Assembly: GCA_020850355.1 (NCBI GenBank)
Contig: JADZEX010000067.1
Location: 1-64,000, forward strand
Direction: 5' to 3'
DNA: 64,000 nucleotides
DNA from: Fimbriimonadaceae bacterium
GTDB taxonomy: Bacteria > Armatimonadota > UBA10988
Shown here: one piece after another, positions 33,449 through 42,387 of the stretch
Layout: each line of letters opens with the position of its first letter
Position numbering within the stretch: the first letter of the stretch is position 1
The notes under the pieces: generated by a model
Seen by the model: only the letters and a program-made list of their open reading frames with translations
The model's database searches: none
Told to the model about the DNA's origin: nothing
Program-made: the position numbers and the translations under genes

Positions 33449-35235
33449 CCGACCACCTGGTAGTCGCCAGCGCCGCGCAGGTAGCACTCGACCAGCTCGC
33501 CCCAGCGCGCGCCGTTGACGGTGAGGTCGAAGGTCGGCATCGCCATGCCGGCCAGGTCGGGGGCGTGGAAGACGAAGGGCAGCCGGGCCTGCTCCCCCGG
33601 CGACACGCTGACCGGCCGCGGGTGGACCTCGCCGCTGACCCCCGCCGGGAGCCGTGCGACGACCTCGTACTCCAGCGCGTGGGGGTACGGATTGGTCAGC
33701 ACCAGTTCCACGGCGCAGGCGGCCGTCGCGGGCTGCACGTAGGGCTGCGCGTAGGCCAGGTGCGGGCTGTGGTGCCGTTCGAGGCAACCGTCGGGCGCCA
33801 ACTGCCGCATCAGCGCCGCGACTTCATGGCTCCAGGCGACGATCGCCTCGAAGTCGGCGCGGCGGTACTCGAAGGGCTGCAAGTGGCTCGCCAGGATCCA
33901 ATCCGGCGCCAGCCGCAGCACCAGCTCGGCCGATTGTCGCCAGAGGTCGGGATGGCTGCCGTTGAAGCCGCACTGCCCGCCGGTGCCGCCCCACTGCTGC
34001 GCGGGGTAGAAGTTGTCACCCGCCAGCAGGACCCGCCGGCCATCGACCTCCAGGGCGTAGGCCGCGTGGTAGTCGGTCTGGCCGGGGAACCACCAGGCGG
34101 TCAACTCGTACTCCTGCCAGCGCACGGTCTCGCCGTCGGCCAGCGCCCGGTCGACGCGGGCCGGGAAGTTGTGCAGCCAGGGCCGCGCGAGCTGGTAGGG
34201 CTGCTCGAGTCCCGGGACCAGCCGCGCCTGGGCCCAACACTCCAGCGGCTGCCGTTGCCGCAGGTCGCTGGTGCCCATCACGTGATCGCAGTGGATATGC
34301 GTGATCAGCGCCACCTCGATCGGTCGCTCGCCGAGCGCCGCGCGCAGGCTATCGTGGAACGCTGGCGGCAGCAGGCAGGGGACGTCAACCAGCAGCAGCG
34401 GGCCGGCGTCGCTGACCAGCAGGTAGCTGTTGTTCCAGACCCAGAGGTGCGGGCTGAGCTGCAGGAAGGTGTTGGCGTGCGGCCGGATCAGCCGCCGCGC
34501 GGCGGGCCGGCCGGGGACGATGGTGTCCTTCAGGTCGGCCAACCGGCGCAGCCTCGCGATGGTCAGGTCGCAGGCCGCGGTGACCTCGCCGCTGGTGACC
34601 GGGCCGTGGGCCGGGCAGAGCCGGTCCGGCCGCAGATTGCGCAAGGCGCACAGCGTGTCGGCCGCCAGGCGCGCCCCGGCGCCGGTGTAATGGTCGGTCT
34701 CCAGGCACCAGGCCTCGTGGACCCGTCCCGCCGAGTGCAGCGCGTCGCCACAGAACAGCGTCGCGCCGCCCGGGCCGTCGACCCGTAAGGCGACCTGGTG
34801 CGCGGCGTGGCCGGGGGCGCTGAAGACCTGCAGGTCCCACGGCCCCAGGGCGAGGAGTTGGAAGTGTAGCAGGTCGCAGGGCGGGTCGGCCAGCGGGTGG
34901 GGCGGGTGGAAGTCGGCCGGGTAGGCGAAATCGCATGGCGAGATCTTGCGGAAATCGGCGCGTCGGGAGGGGTCGAGCAGGTCGCGGGCCGCGGCGGGGA
35001 AGTGCAATGGCAGACCCGCGGCGAGCGCTCGGTCGAGGCCCTGACACTGGTCGCGGTGGACATGCGTGAAGAAGATCCCGGCGACCGTGGTGACGCCCAG
35101 CTCGGCCAGGTGGTCCAGCACGGCGCCGCTGCCGAAGTCGATCAGCCAGGCGCGCGGGCCGTCGCAGAGGGCATAGACGTTGCATGTGTCCGGGAAGCGA
35201 TAGAGGCCCTCGGAGACCGGCTGCCAAACACTCAT
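33442..35235 (-). CDS. Tandem metallo-beta-lactamase-fold hydrolase
   Basis: The ATG at 35235 has GGAG seven bases upstream. Two MBL domains follow in one chain. The first (residues 1-230) has THVHRDQCQG, where the final His of HxHxDH is Gln, plus FSAPGHAAHQVAL and FCGDALHSAG. The second (about 245-480) has an intact THIHCDHVMG, WWFPGQTDYHAAYAL and LLAGDNFYP. A beta-sandwich C-terminus (LVLTNPYPHALEYEVVARLP) completes the 597 residues. No signal peptide is seen, so it should be cytoplasmic. Substrate unknown. The first site may have altered metal binding. Confidence 0.8.
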   Translation of the reverse strand: MSVWQPVSEGLYRFPDTCNVYALCDGPRAWLIDFGSGAVLDHLAELGVTTVAGIFFTHVHRDQCQGLDRALAAGLPLHFPAAARDLLDPSRRADFRKISPCDFAYPADFHPPHPLADPPCDLLHFQLLALGPWDLQVFSAPGHAAHQVALRVDGPGGATLFCGDALHSAGRVHEAWCLETDHYTGAGARLAADTLCALRNLRPDRLCPAHGPVTSGEVTAACDLTIARLRRLADLKDTIVPGRPAARRLIRPHANTFLQLSPHLWVWNNSYLLVSDAGPLLLVDVPCLLPPAFHDSLRAALGERPIEVALITHIHCDHVMGTSDLRQRQPLECWAQARLVPGLEQPYQLARPWLHNFPARVDRALADGETVRWQEYELTAWWFPGQTDYHAAYALEVDGRRVLLAGDNFYPAQQWGGTGGQCGFNGSHPDLWRQSAELVLRLAPDWILASHLQPFEYRRADFEAIVAWSHEVAALMRQLAPDGCLERHHSPHLAYAQPYVQPATAACAVELVLTNPYPHALEYEVVARLPAGVSGEVHPRPVSVSPGEQARLPFVFHAPDLAGMAMPTFDLTVNGARWGELVECYLRGAGDYQVVGQ

Positions 35236-35300
35236 CACCAACTCCGCGGCGACCTGTAACAGAACACCGCGGCGGCGTCAAGCTGCCGCTGAGGAGCATC

Positions 35301-36329
35301 ATGGACGACCGGATCATCGACCTGCGCAGCGACACGGTGACCCGCCCGACGGCGGCGATGCGCGCCGCGATGGCCGCGGCCGAGGTCGGCGACGACGTCC
35401 TGGACGGCGATCCGACGACGATCCGGCTGCAGGAGCGGGTGGCCGCGCTGGTCGGCCAGCAGGCGGCGCTGCTGGTGCCGTCGGGCACGATGGGCAATCT
35501 GCTGGCGACGCTGACCCACACCCGGCCCGGCGACGAACTGATCGTCGAACGGCGCAACCATGTTGTCGAGTTCGAGGGCAACGGGGTCACCGCGCTGGCC
35601 GGCGTGCTGCCCTTGCCGCTGGACGGCCACCGCGGCCACCTCACCGCGGCCCAGGTCGGCGCGTTGCTCGGGGAGCTGATCCCCCGCGGACCGCGGCCGA
35701 CGCTGCTGTGGCTGGAGAACACCGCCAACCTGGCCGGTGGGACGGTGCAGACGGTGGCCGAGACGCGGGCCTTGAGCGAGCTGGCGCGGCAGCAGCGGCT
35801 GGCGGTGCATCTCGATGGTGCCCGGCTGTGGCACGCCGCGGCCGCCACGGGGGTGGCCCCGGCGGCCTACGGCGCGCTCTGCGACAGCGTGATGTGTTGC
35901 CTCAGCAAGGGCCTCTGCTGCCCGGTCGGCTCGCTGCTCTGCGGCTCCCGCGAGTTCGTCGCCGCGGCCCACGAACTGCGTCGGCGGGTCGGCGGCGGGA
36001 TGCGTCAGAGCGGCGTCCTGGCGGCTGCCGGCCTGGTCGCCCTCGAGCAGCAGTTGGAGCGGCTGCCGGAAGACCACCACCGCGCCCGCCGCCTGGCGGC
36101 CGCGCTGGCCGAGTTGCCAGGTTTGACGGTGGAGCTGGAGAGCGTCGAGACGAACATCGTCTGGTTCCACTGCGCCGACCCGAGCTGGCCGCGGCGCTGT
36201 GCCGAGGCGGGCGTGCGGTTCGTGGCGATGGGCGCCGGGCGCTGCCGCGCAGTGACCCACGCCGAGATTGACGAGGCCAGCCTGCACGAGGCGCTGCGCC
36301 GCCTGCGGGGCCTGCCGGTCAACGGTTGA
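35301..36329 (+). CDS. ltaE: Low-specificity L-threonine aldolase
   Basis: The ATG at 35301 gives the family N-terminus DRIIDLRSDTVTRPTAAM, followed by AEVGDDVLDGDPTTIRLQER, VPSGTMGNLLATLTH, ENTANLAGGTVQ, HLDGARLWHAAAATG and the PLP Lys in CCLSKGLCCPVGSLL. The enzyme cleaves L-threonine or L-allo-threonine to glycine and acetaldehyde. The 342 residues are normal. The TTGA at its stop doubles as the -35 box of the next promoter. Confidence 0.92.
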   Translation: MDDRIIDLRSDTVTRPTAAMRAAMAAAEVGDDVLDGDPTTIRLQERVAALVGQQAALLVPSGTMGNLLATLTHTRPGDELIVERRNHVVEFEGNGVTALAGVLPLPLDGHRGHLTAAQVGALLGELIPRGPRPTLLWLENTANLAGGTVQTVAETRALSELARQQRLAVHLDGARLWHAAAATGVAPAAYGALCDSVMCCLSKGLCCPVGSLLCGSREFVAAAHELRRRVGGGMRQSGVLAAAGLVALEQQLERLPEDHHRARRLAAALAELPGLTVELESVETNIVWFHCADPSWPRRCAEAGVRFVAMGAGRCRAVTHAEIDEASLHEALRRLRGLPVNG

Positions 36330-36354
36330 CGGCCCCTCGGCGTCGCCCTATAAT
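36326..36354 (+). promoter_or_regulatory. Near-consensus sigma-70 promoter, -35 overlapping the ltaE stop codon
   Basis: TTGACG (36326-36331), exactly 17 bases, perfect TATAAT (36349-36354). The TGA in the -35 box is the threonine aldolase stop codon. Start of transcription near 36361 leaves about 26 bases before the GTG at 36387. This is the best promoter in the window and should drive the M24-like and histidine kinase genes. Confidence 0.8.
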
Positions 36355-36386
36355 GCCGCTCAAACGCAGTATCCAAGCGGGTTTGC

Positions 36387-37493
36387 GTGACCTGGGAGCG
36401 TGACGTGCCGCAGCTTCTGGCAGCCAAGTTGGCGCGGGTGCGAGAGTACTTGCAGCGGGAAGCCCTCGACGCCGTGGTGGTGTCGCGGATCGACAATCTG
36501 TTCTGGCTGTGCCGGGCCGATACGCACGTCGGCCTGAACAGCGAGGCCGGCGTCGCCGCGCTGGTCGTGACGGCCGAGGCCGCAACGCTGGTCACCAGCA
36601 ACATCGAGGCACCTCGGTTGCAGCAGGAGGAGTTCGCCGTCTTCGGCTTGCCGCTGGTCAGCTTCCCGTGGTTCGAGGGCAGCACCGAGGCGGCGCTGGC
36701 GCCGCTGCTGGCGGGCTGCGGCGCGGTGGGCAGCGACACGCCAGCGCCGGGCCGGCAGTTGGTGAACCTGGCACCGCTGCGCTACCGGCTGTTCGAACCC
36801 GAGTTGACAGCTTACCGCGCGCTGGGCCACGAGGTCGGCGCGGCGGTCGGCCAGGTGGCACGCGAACTGCAGCGCGGTGAGACCGAGTTCGCGGTCGCTG
36901 GCCGGCTGTCGGCCGCGCTGCTGACGCGGGAGGTCACCCCGGTAGTCCTGCTGGTCGCCGCCGACCAGCGGCTGCGGGCCTACCGCCACCCGATCCCGAC
37001 GGCCCAACGGATCGACGAGCGAGTGATGTTGGTGGCAGTCGGGCGCCGCCAGGGGCTGACCGTGGCGGTCACCCGCCTGGTCAGCTTCGGACCGCTGAGC
37101 GATGATCTGCGCCGGCGCCACGCGGCGGTCACCGCAGTCGACGCGGCCTTCATCGCGGCGACGGTGCCAGGCGCGCCGGTCGCCAGCGTCTTCGCCGCCG
37201 GGGTGGCGGCTTACGGCGCGCAGGGCTACCCGGACGAGTGGCAACTGCACCACCAGGGCGGGGCGACGGGCTACGCCGGGCGGGACTACCGGGCGACCTT
37301 CCAGAGCACCGAGGTGGTCCAGCCGGGCCAGGCCTTTGCCTGGAACCCGTCGATCGCGGGAACCAAGTCGGAGGACACCATCCTGGCCTTGGAGAGCGGC
37401 CCGGAGGTGATTTCGGCCAGTCCCGACTGGCCGCTGCTGCCGGCCGAGGCCGGTGGCGTGCGGACCGCGCGGCCCGATTGGCTGGTCCGCTGA
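36387..37493 (+). CDS. M24 (creatinase/prolidase-fold) protein without the usual metal ligands
   Basis: The start is a GTG at 36387. The N-terminal half is the creatinase N-domain (RVREYLQREALDAVVVSRI, NLFWLCRADTHVGL), the C-terminal half the pita-bread domain (QLHHQGGATGYAGRDYR, QAFAWNPSIAGTKSEDTIL). In metal-dependent M24 peptidases the ligands are two Asp, one His and two Glu. Here the region that should read D-x-G...D-x-T is VAVGRRQGLTVAVTRLVSFG, without Asp. So a binuclear metal site is unlikely; it could be a metal-free hydrolase like creatinase or a binding protein. It shares a promoter with the sensor kinases that follow at 17 bases. Confidence 0.75.
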   Translation: MTWERDVPQLLAAKLARVREYLQREALDAVVVSRIDNLFWLCRADTHVGLNSEAGVAALVVTAEAATLVTSNIEAPRLQQEEFAVFGLPLVSFPWFEGSTEAALAPLLAGCGAVGSDTPAPGRQLVNLAPLRYRLFEPELTAYRALGHEVGAAVGQVARELQRGETEFAVAGRLSAALLTREVTPVVLLVAADQRLRAYRHPIPTAQRIDERVMLVAVGRRQGLTVAVTRLVSFGPLSDDLRRRHAAVTAVDAAFIAATVPGAPVASVFAAGVAAYGAQGYPDEWQLHHQGGATGYAGRDYRATFQSTEVVQPGQAFAWNPSIAGTKSEDTILALESGPEVISASPDWPLLPAEAGGVRTARPDWLVR

Positions 37494-37510
37494 AGCGACT
37501 GGAGAGGCCG

Positions 37511-39043
37511 GTGCGCGAGGCAGCCGCAACAGCTCTGGCAGCGCCTGACAAAGAGGCCCTCGAGTGGGCCGCGGCCGCGGCGCGTCTGGGTGGTTTCGAG
37601 CGCTGCCTGTTGCTCCGCTCCGAGGGCGCTACGCTGTGGGAGTATCCCAGCAGCGACGACGGGCTGCGGCTGCCGGTTGACGGGAGCTTCAGTGGGCGCT
37701 GCCTGAGTGGCGCGCGGGCGCAGTTTGCCGACTCCGCCGGCGATGCCCTGCATCCCCGGGAGCGTGCCGTACTGCGCGGCTGCAACGCCGACTATTGGGT
37801 CGCCCTGCCGGTGCTGGCAGCCAGCGGCGAGCCCTCGGGCGTGGTCGTCGGGCTGCGCCGTACCCCATTGGGCGTCGGCACCGGCGAACAAGAGCGCCTG
37901 ATGCTCTCCCTGCTGGCCGAGCATCTGGCCCTGATCTGGCGCAATGCCGACCTGGAACAGGCCCTGCTGGCCGCGCGCGAGCGGCGGCGCGAGTTGGAAG
38001 CCGAGTCCGCGGGGCTCTTGCAGAGCTTCCGCACGGCGGCCCTCGTACTGACGCCGGACCACCATATCGAAGCCGCCAATCAGGCTGCGGCCGGTCTGCT
38101 CGGGTTCGAGTTGGCGTCCGCCCGGGGTGAGTTGCTGACCACTGCCGCGAAGCACCAGGCGATCGCCGAGCTGATCACCACGGTCGACGCCACCGGCGGC
38201 GGCGAACTGCCAGCCGTGACGCTCGGCGACGAGGCCAAGACGGCCGTCGAGCTGCGGATCCACCCGGTCTTCGACAGTCGCGGCGAGCTGCGCCGGCGGG
38301 TCGTGGTGATCGAAGACACCACGCGCCAGAAGCAGGCAGACGCCCTCAAGACCGAGTTCGTGATGATGATCTCCCACGAGCTGCGGACGCCACTGACCAG
38401 CATCAAGGCCTTTGCCTCGACCCTCTTGCGGGACGACCTGGGGAGCCTCGCCGACCAACGCGAGTGGCTGCAGATCATCGACCGCGAGTGCGACCGGCTG
38501 ACCGCGCTGGTCAACGACCTGCTGGCCATCTCGCGCCTCGAGTCGGGCCAGAAGCTGCCGATGCAGTTCACCGAGTTCGACCTGGTGCCGCTGCTGCGCG
38601 AGGTCGTCGCGGCGCAGCGGGAGCACGCCACCAAGCACAGCTTCGAGCTGGCGCTGCCGGAGCGTCTGACTGCCGAGGCCGATGCCGAGAAGGTCCGGCA
38701 GATCTTCGCGAACCTGGTGAACAACGCCGTGAAGTACAGCCCGCGCGGCGGCTGCGTCACGGTCGCCGCCGCCGAACGCGGGGCGCAGGTCGAGATCAGC
38801 GTGCGCGACGAAGGAGTTGGCATCCGGGTGGAGCATCTCGACTTGATTTTCGAGAAGTTCTTTCAGGTCGACGGCTCCAGCACGCGCCGCGTCGGCGGGA
38901 CCGGGCTCGGCCTCTACCTGACACGGCGGCTGGTCGAAGCGCACGAGGGACGGATTTGGGTGGAGAGCGAGCCGGGCGCGGGGTCGACCTTCGTGGTGGC
39001 GCTGCCGCGACGGCGACATGTCCGGGATCGACTGGGGACCTGA
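37511..39043 (+). CDS. Sensor histidine kinase (GAF-PAS-HisKA-HATPase), soluble
   Basis: The GTG at 37511 follows GGAGAGG and the previous stop. No membrane segment is present. Residues 1-150 look like a GAF domain (GSFSGRCLSGARAQFADSAG, YWVALPVLAASGEPSGVVV). A short coiled coil and a PAS domain follow (170-270; FRTAALVLTPDHHIEAANQA). The H-box is FVMMISHELRTPLTSIKAF with His289. ATP-site boxes: NLVNNAVKYSPRG, VRDEGVGI, GGTGLGLYLTRRL. It should autophosphorylate in response to a cytoplasmic signal. No response regulator is adjacent, so the partner is elsewhere. The next gene, a related kinase, starts four bases later. Confidence 0.92.
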   Translation: MREAAATALAAPDKEALEWAAAAARLGGFERCLLLRSEGATLWEYPSSDDGLRLPVDGSFSGRCLSGARAQFADSAGDALHPRERAVLRGCNADYWVALPVLAASGEPSGVVVGLRRTPLGVGTGEQERLMLSLLAEHLALIWRNADLEQALLAARERRRELEAESAGLLQSFRTAALVLTPDHHIEAANQAAAGLLGFELASARGELLTTAAKHQAIAELITTVDATGGGELPAVTLGDEAKTAVELRIHPVFDSRGELRRRVVVIEDTTRQKQADALKTEFVMMISHELRTPLTSIKAFASTLLRDDLGSLADQREWLQIIDRECDRLTALVNDLLAISRLESGQKLPMQFTEFDLVPLLREVVAAQREHATKHSFELALPERLTAEADAEKVRQIFANLVNNAVKYSPRGGCVTVAAAERGAQVEISVRDEGVGIRVEHLDLIFEKFFQVDGSSTRRVGGTGLGLYLTRRLVEAHEGRIWVESEPGAGSTFVVALPRRRHVRDRLGT

Positions 39044-39047
39044 GGCG

Positions 39048-40772
39048 ATGACCACCTCCGACGGTTTCGATAACCAGGACCCGCCGGCCGGCCAGGACGA
39101 GCTGGCCCGGTTGCGGGCCGAGCTGGCGCGGGTGCAGAACGAGAACGACAAGCTCAAGAACGAGCTGGCCTCGCGCGCCCCGACGCCGCCGGAAGGCGCC
39201 GAGAAGGGTGCCCTGGCCGAGAACACCCTGCTGATCAGCGAGGTTGAGGTGCGCGGGGCGATCGCCCGCCAGTTGCGCAACGGGGCCCGCCTGCTGCAGG
39301 CCAGTCGCTGCGTCTACCTGCTGTTCGACAGTCGCGACGACCTGGTCGCGCAGCGGCCAGCGCTGGGGCTCGATGAGGAGCAGCTCGGGTTGTTCCGTTG
39401 CCGCACCGACCGCGGGGTGTCGGGCGAGGTCTTCCGGACGCGCAAGCCGGTGCGGATCGACGACCTCGATGACGCGCGCGCCGCAGAGGAGCCGTTGGCC
39501 GCCATCGGCTGCACCAACGGCATCTCGGTGCCGCTGTTGATCCAGATCCGCGACGAAGAGAACCGCGTGATCGACTCCAAGGCGATTGGAGTGATGTGGG
39601 TCATGAACCGCCGCGGCTCGGGCAAGTTCAGCGACGACGACGTGCGCCTGCTGACCGTCTTCGCCCGGCAGGTCGCCGCGGTGGTCGCCACCGCCGAGTA
39701 CTTCCGCGAGCTGACCCGGCAGAAGCAGACGTTGGTCGACACCCTCGAGAACCTCCCCGCCGGGATCGTCTTCGTCGGGCTCGACGAGCGCATCCAGTTG
39801 ATCAACGGCACCGCCCGCAAGCTCTTCGGGATCGCGGCCGACCGGGGCGTGGGCGAGCAGTACTACCGCGTGATGGCACACCAGCAGACCTGTGAGGTGC
39901 TGGGGGCGTCGCTGCGCGAAGACGAGGACAAGATCGCCAAGGCGCCGTTCGAGATCGAGGAAGAGGAGCGCGTCTATCAGATCCAGGCGGCCCGCGTCCG
40001 CGGCGGCGACGACGCCCTCAACGGGGTGGTCGCCGTGTTCGACGACGTCACCGAGATGCAGCGTCTGGATCAGATGAAGCAGGAGTTCGTGCAGACCTTC
40101 ACGGCCGAGTTGCTCGGCCCGTTGGCCAGCATTCACGGCTTCACGCAGATGCTGCAACGGATCGAGCCGGACGAGTTCGACGGCCTGATGCGGCGTGAGA
40201 TCCACGGTGTGATCGGCGACGAGTGCCAGCGGCTGCGGCGCCACATTCAGGACCTGCTGAACGTCTCGCGGCTGGAACAGGGCATCAAGCTGCACCTCAA
40301 CCTGTCGCAGATCGATCTCGCCGGCCTGGTCCGGCGGGTCGTCGAGCACGAGGCCAGTGTCGCGCGGCGGCACCAGTTCGAGCTCGAGCTGCCCGCCGAC
40401 CTGCCCGCCATCGTCGGTGACGAGCCGCGGCTGGAGGAAGTCTTCTTCAACCTCGTCAGCAACGCCATCAAGTACATGCCCGATGGCGGACCGGTCAAGG
40501 TGGTGGTCGGCCGGGAGAACGGCAACGTCCGGGTGGCCGTCACGGACCGCGGGCCGGGGCTGGCCAAGGAACTCCACGAGGCGGTTTTCCAGAAGTTTGC
40601 ACGGGTCCAGCAAAGCGATGACCGGGTGCGGGCCGGGCGGGGCATCGGGCTGTTCATCTCGCGCTTCTTCGTCGAGGCTCATGGCGGGCAGATCGGGCTC
40701 GACAGCGAGGTCGGGCAGGGCTCCACGTTCTGGTTCCGCGTGCCGTTGCAGGCGGCCACCAAAGAGGGTTGA
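39048..40772 (+). CDS. GAF-PAS histidine-kinase-like protein with degenerate H-box (pseudo-kinase)
   Basis: A coiled coil of about 45 residues (LRAELARVQNENDKLKNEL) precedes a GAF domain (residues 55-215; GVSGEVFRTRKPVRIDDLDD), a PAS domain (about 225-335; TLENLPAGIVFVGLDERIQL) and a HisKA/HATPase core. The H-box, which should read SHELRTPL, is TAELLGPL: Ala353 stands where the phospho-accepting His should be. The ATP site is intact (NLVSNAIKYMPDGG, TDRGPGL, GRGIGLFISRFF). So it may bind ATP but cannot autophosphorylate normally; a role as regulator or heterodimer partner of the preceding kinase is likely. An earlier in-frame ATG lies at 39018, inside the previous gene. Confidence 0.88.
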   Translation: MTTSDGFDNQDPPAGQDELARLRAELARVQNENDKLKNELASRAPTPPEGAEKGALAENTLLISEVEVRGAIARQLRNGARLLQASRCVYLLFDSRDDLVAQRPALGLDEEQLGLFRCRTDRGVSGEVFRTRKPVRIDDLDDARAAEEPLAAIGCTNGISVPLLIQIRDEENRVIDSKAIGVMWVMNRRGSGKFSDDDVRLLTVFARQVAAVVATAEYFRELTRQKQTLVDTLENLPAGIVFVGLDERIQLINGTARKLFGIAADRGVGEQYYRVMAHQQTCEVLGASLREDEDKIAKAPFEIEEEERVYQIQAARVRGGDDALNGVVAVFDDVTEMQRLDQMKQEFVQTFTAELLGPLASIHGFTQMLQRIEPDEFDGLMRREIHGVIGDECQRLRRHIQDLLNVSRLEQGIKLHLNLSQIDLAGLVRRVVEHEASVARRHQFELELPADLPAIVGDEPRLEEVFFNLVSNAIKYMPDGGPVKVVVGRENGNVRVAVTDRGPGLAKELHEAVFQKFARVQQSDDRVRAGRGIGLFISRFFVEAHGGQIGLDSEVGQGSTFWFRVPLQAATKEG

Positions 40773-40773
40773 G

Positions 40774-41223
40774 ATGCGTATCGCGATTGGTGCCGACCAC
40801 GCCGGGTATGTCCTCAAAGACGCCCTGCAGGCGGCCTTCCCGGAAGTCGAGTGGACCGATTGCGGGACCGACGGGTTGGCCTCTTGTGACTACCCCGACT
40901 TCGCCTTCGCGGTCGCCCGGGCGGTCGCGCTGGGCGAAGTGGACGCCGGGCTGCTGGTCTGCGGCACGGGGGTCGGCATGTCGCTGGCCGCCAACCGGGT
41001 GCCCGGGATCCGGGCCGCCTGTTGCAGCGAACCCTACACCGCGCGGCTGGCGCGGGATCACAACGACGCCAACGTGCTCTGCCTGGGCTCGCGAGTGATC
41101 GGTGAAGGCGTCGCCGAGGACATCGTACGGGTCTGGCTGGAGACCCCCTACAGCGGCGGGGAGCGGCATCAACGGCGGCTCGACAAGATCGCGGCGGCCG
41201 AGGCGGGAGGCGCCGGGCGATGA
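40774..41223 (+). CDS. rpiB: Ribose-5-phosphate isomerase B
   Basis: The 149-residue protein matches RpiB throughout: MRIAIGADHAGYVLKDAL, VEWTDCGTDGLASCDYPDFA, the catalytic Cys in LVCGTGVGMSLAANRVPGIR, and ARDHNDANVLCLGSRVIG. It interconverts ribose 5-phosphate and ribulose 5-phosphate. The ATG overlaps the end region of the kinase gene (stop two bases upstream), and its own stop overlaps the wecB start by four bases (ATGA). Together with the transaldolase at 13.4 kb it belongs to pentose phosphate metabolism. Confidence 0.95.
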   Translation: MRIAIGADHAGYVLKDALQAAFPEVEWTDCGTDGLASCDYPDFAFAVARAVALGEVDAGLLVCGTGVGMSLAANRVPGIRAACCSEPYTARLARDHNDANVLCLGSRVIGEGVAEDIVRVWLETPYSGGERHQRRLDKIAAAEAGGAGR

Positions 41224-42371
41224 GCTTGAGGCACGTCGCGGTGGCCTTCGGGACGCGGCCGGAGGCGGTCAAGATGGCGCCGCTGGTGCAGGCCCTGCGG
41301 GCCGACTCGCGGTTCCGCTGCTCCTGCATCGTCACCGCGCAGCACCGCGAGATGCTCGACCAGGTGCTGGCCGTGTTCGGCATCACCCCCGACGCCGACC
41401 TCGACCTGATGCGGCCAGGTCAGCAACTGGCCGACCTCACCGCGCGGGTGCTGACCGAGTTGACCCCCGTGTTGCGGGCCGACCGGCCCGATCTGGTGCT
41501 GGTGCAGGGCGACACGACCACCGTGCTGGCGGCCTCCTTGGCAGCCTTCTACGAGCAGATTGCGGTCGGTCATGTCGAGGCGGGTCTGCGGACCGGCGAC
41601 CGCTACAACCCCTTTCCCGAAGAGATCAACCGTCGCCTGACCGGCCGCCTGGCGACCCTGCATTTCGCGCCGACCGACTGGGCCGCGGGCAACCTGCGGG
41701 CGGAAGGGGTCGCTCCCGACAGCATCTACCTCACCGGCAACACCGTGATCGACGCCCTGCAACAGGTCGCCGCGGGCGAGCAGCCGTGGCCCGACGATGT
41801 CGACCCAGCGGCGCTCACCGGCCGACGCCTGCTGTTGGTCACGGCCCACCGCCGCGAGAACCTGGGCGAGCCGCTGCAGGCGATCTGCCAGGCGCTGCGC
41901 GACATCGTCACCGCGGAGCCCGAGACGGCGCTGCTCTTTGCGATGCACCGCAATCCGGCGGTGCGCCAAACCGTCCGCGACGTGCTGGGCGACCTGCCGC
42001 GGGTGCAGTTGATCGAGCCGCCCGACTACTTCGCATTCGTCGGCCTGATGCGGCGCGCGACGCTGATCTTGACCGACTCCGGCGGGATTCAAGAAGAGGC
42101 GCCGGCGCTCGGCAAGCCGGTGCTGGTGCTGCGGCGGACCACTGAGCGGCCCGAAGGCGTCGATGCCGGCACGGCGCGGCTGGTCGGCACCGACCGCGCG
42201 GCGATCGTCGCGGCGGCGCTGCAACTGCTGCGCGATGCGAACGCCTGGCGGGCCATGGCCCAGGCGGTCAATCCTTACGGTGACGGCCGCGCCGCGCAAC
42301 GCATCGTGGAGGCGCTGGCGCATCACAGCGGACTGGGTCCCCGGCCTGCGGACTTCACGGTAACCCGATGA
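41220..42371 (+). CDS. wecB: UDP-N-acetylglucosamine 2-epimerase (non-hydrolysing)
   Basis: Key segments: VAFGTRPEAVKMAPLVQAL, TAQHREMLDQVLAVF, VQGDTTTVLAASLAAFY, HVEAGLRTGDRYNPFPEEIN, TAHRRENLGEPLQAI and LTDSGGIQEEAPALGKPVL with the UDP-binding EE. The enzyme makes UDP-ManNAc for surface glycans. The 383 residues fit. It sits in a translationally coupled run with rpiB and is followed 17 bases later by uppP, which suggests a cell-envelope operon. Confidence 0.95.
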   Translation: MSLRHVAVAFGTRPEAVKMAPLVQALRADSRFRCSCIVTAQHREMLDQVLAVFGITPDADLDLMRPGQQLADLTARVLTELTPVLRADRPDLVLVQGDTTTVLAASLAAFYEQIAVGHVEAGLRTGDRYNPFPEEINRRLTGRLATLHFAPTDWAAGNLRAEGVAPDSIYLTGNTVIDALQQVAAGEQPWPDDVDPAALTGRRLLLVTAHRRENLGEPLQAICQALRDIVTAEPETALLFAMHRNPAVRQTVRDVLGDLPRVQLIEPPDYFAFVGLMRRATLILTDSGGIQEEAPALGKPVLVLRRTTERPEGVDAGTARLVGTDRAAIVAAALQLLRDANAWRAMAQAVNPYGDGRAAQRIVEALAHHSGLGPRPADFTVTR

Positions 42372-42387
42372 CCGACCCGAGGAATGC

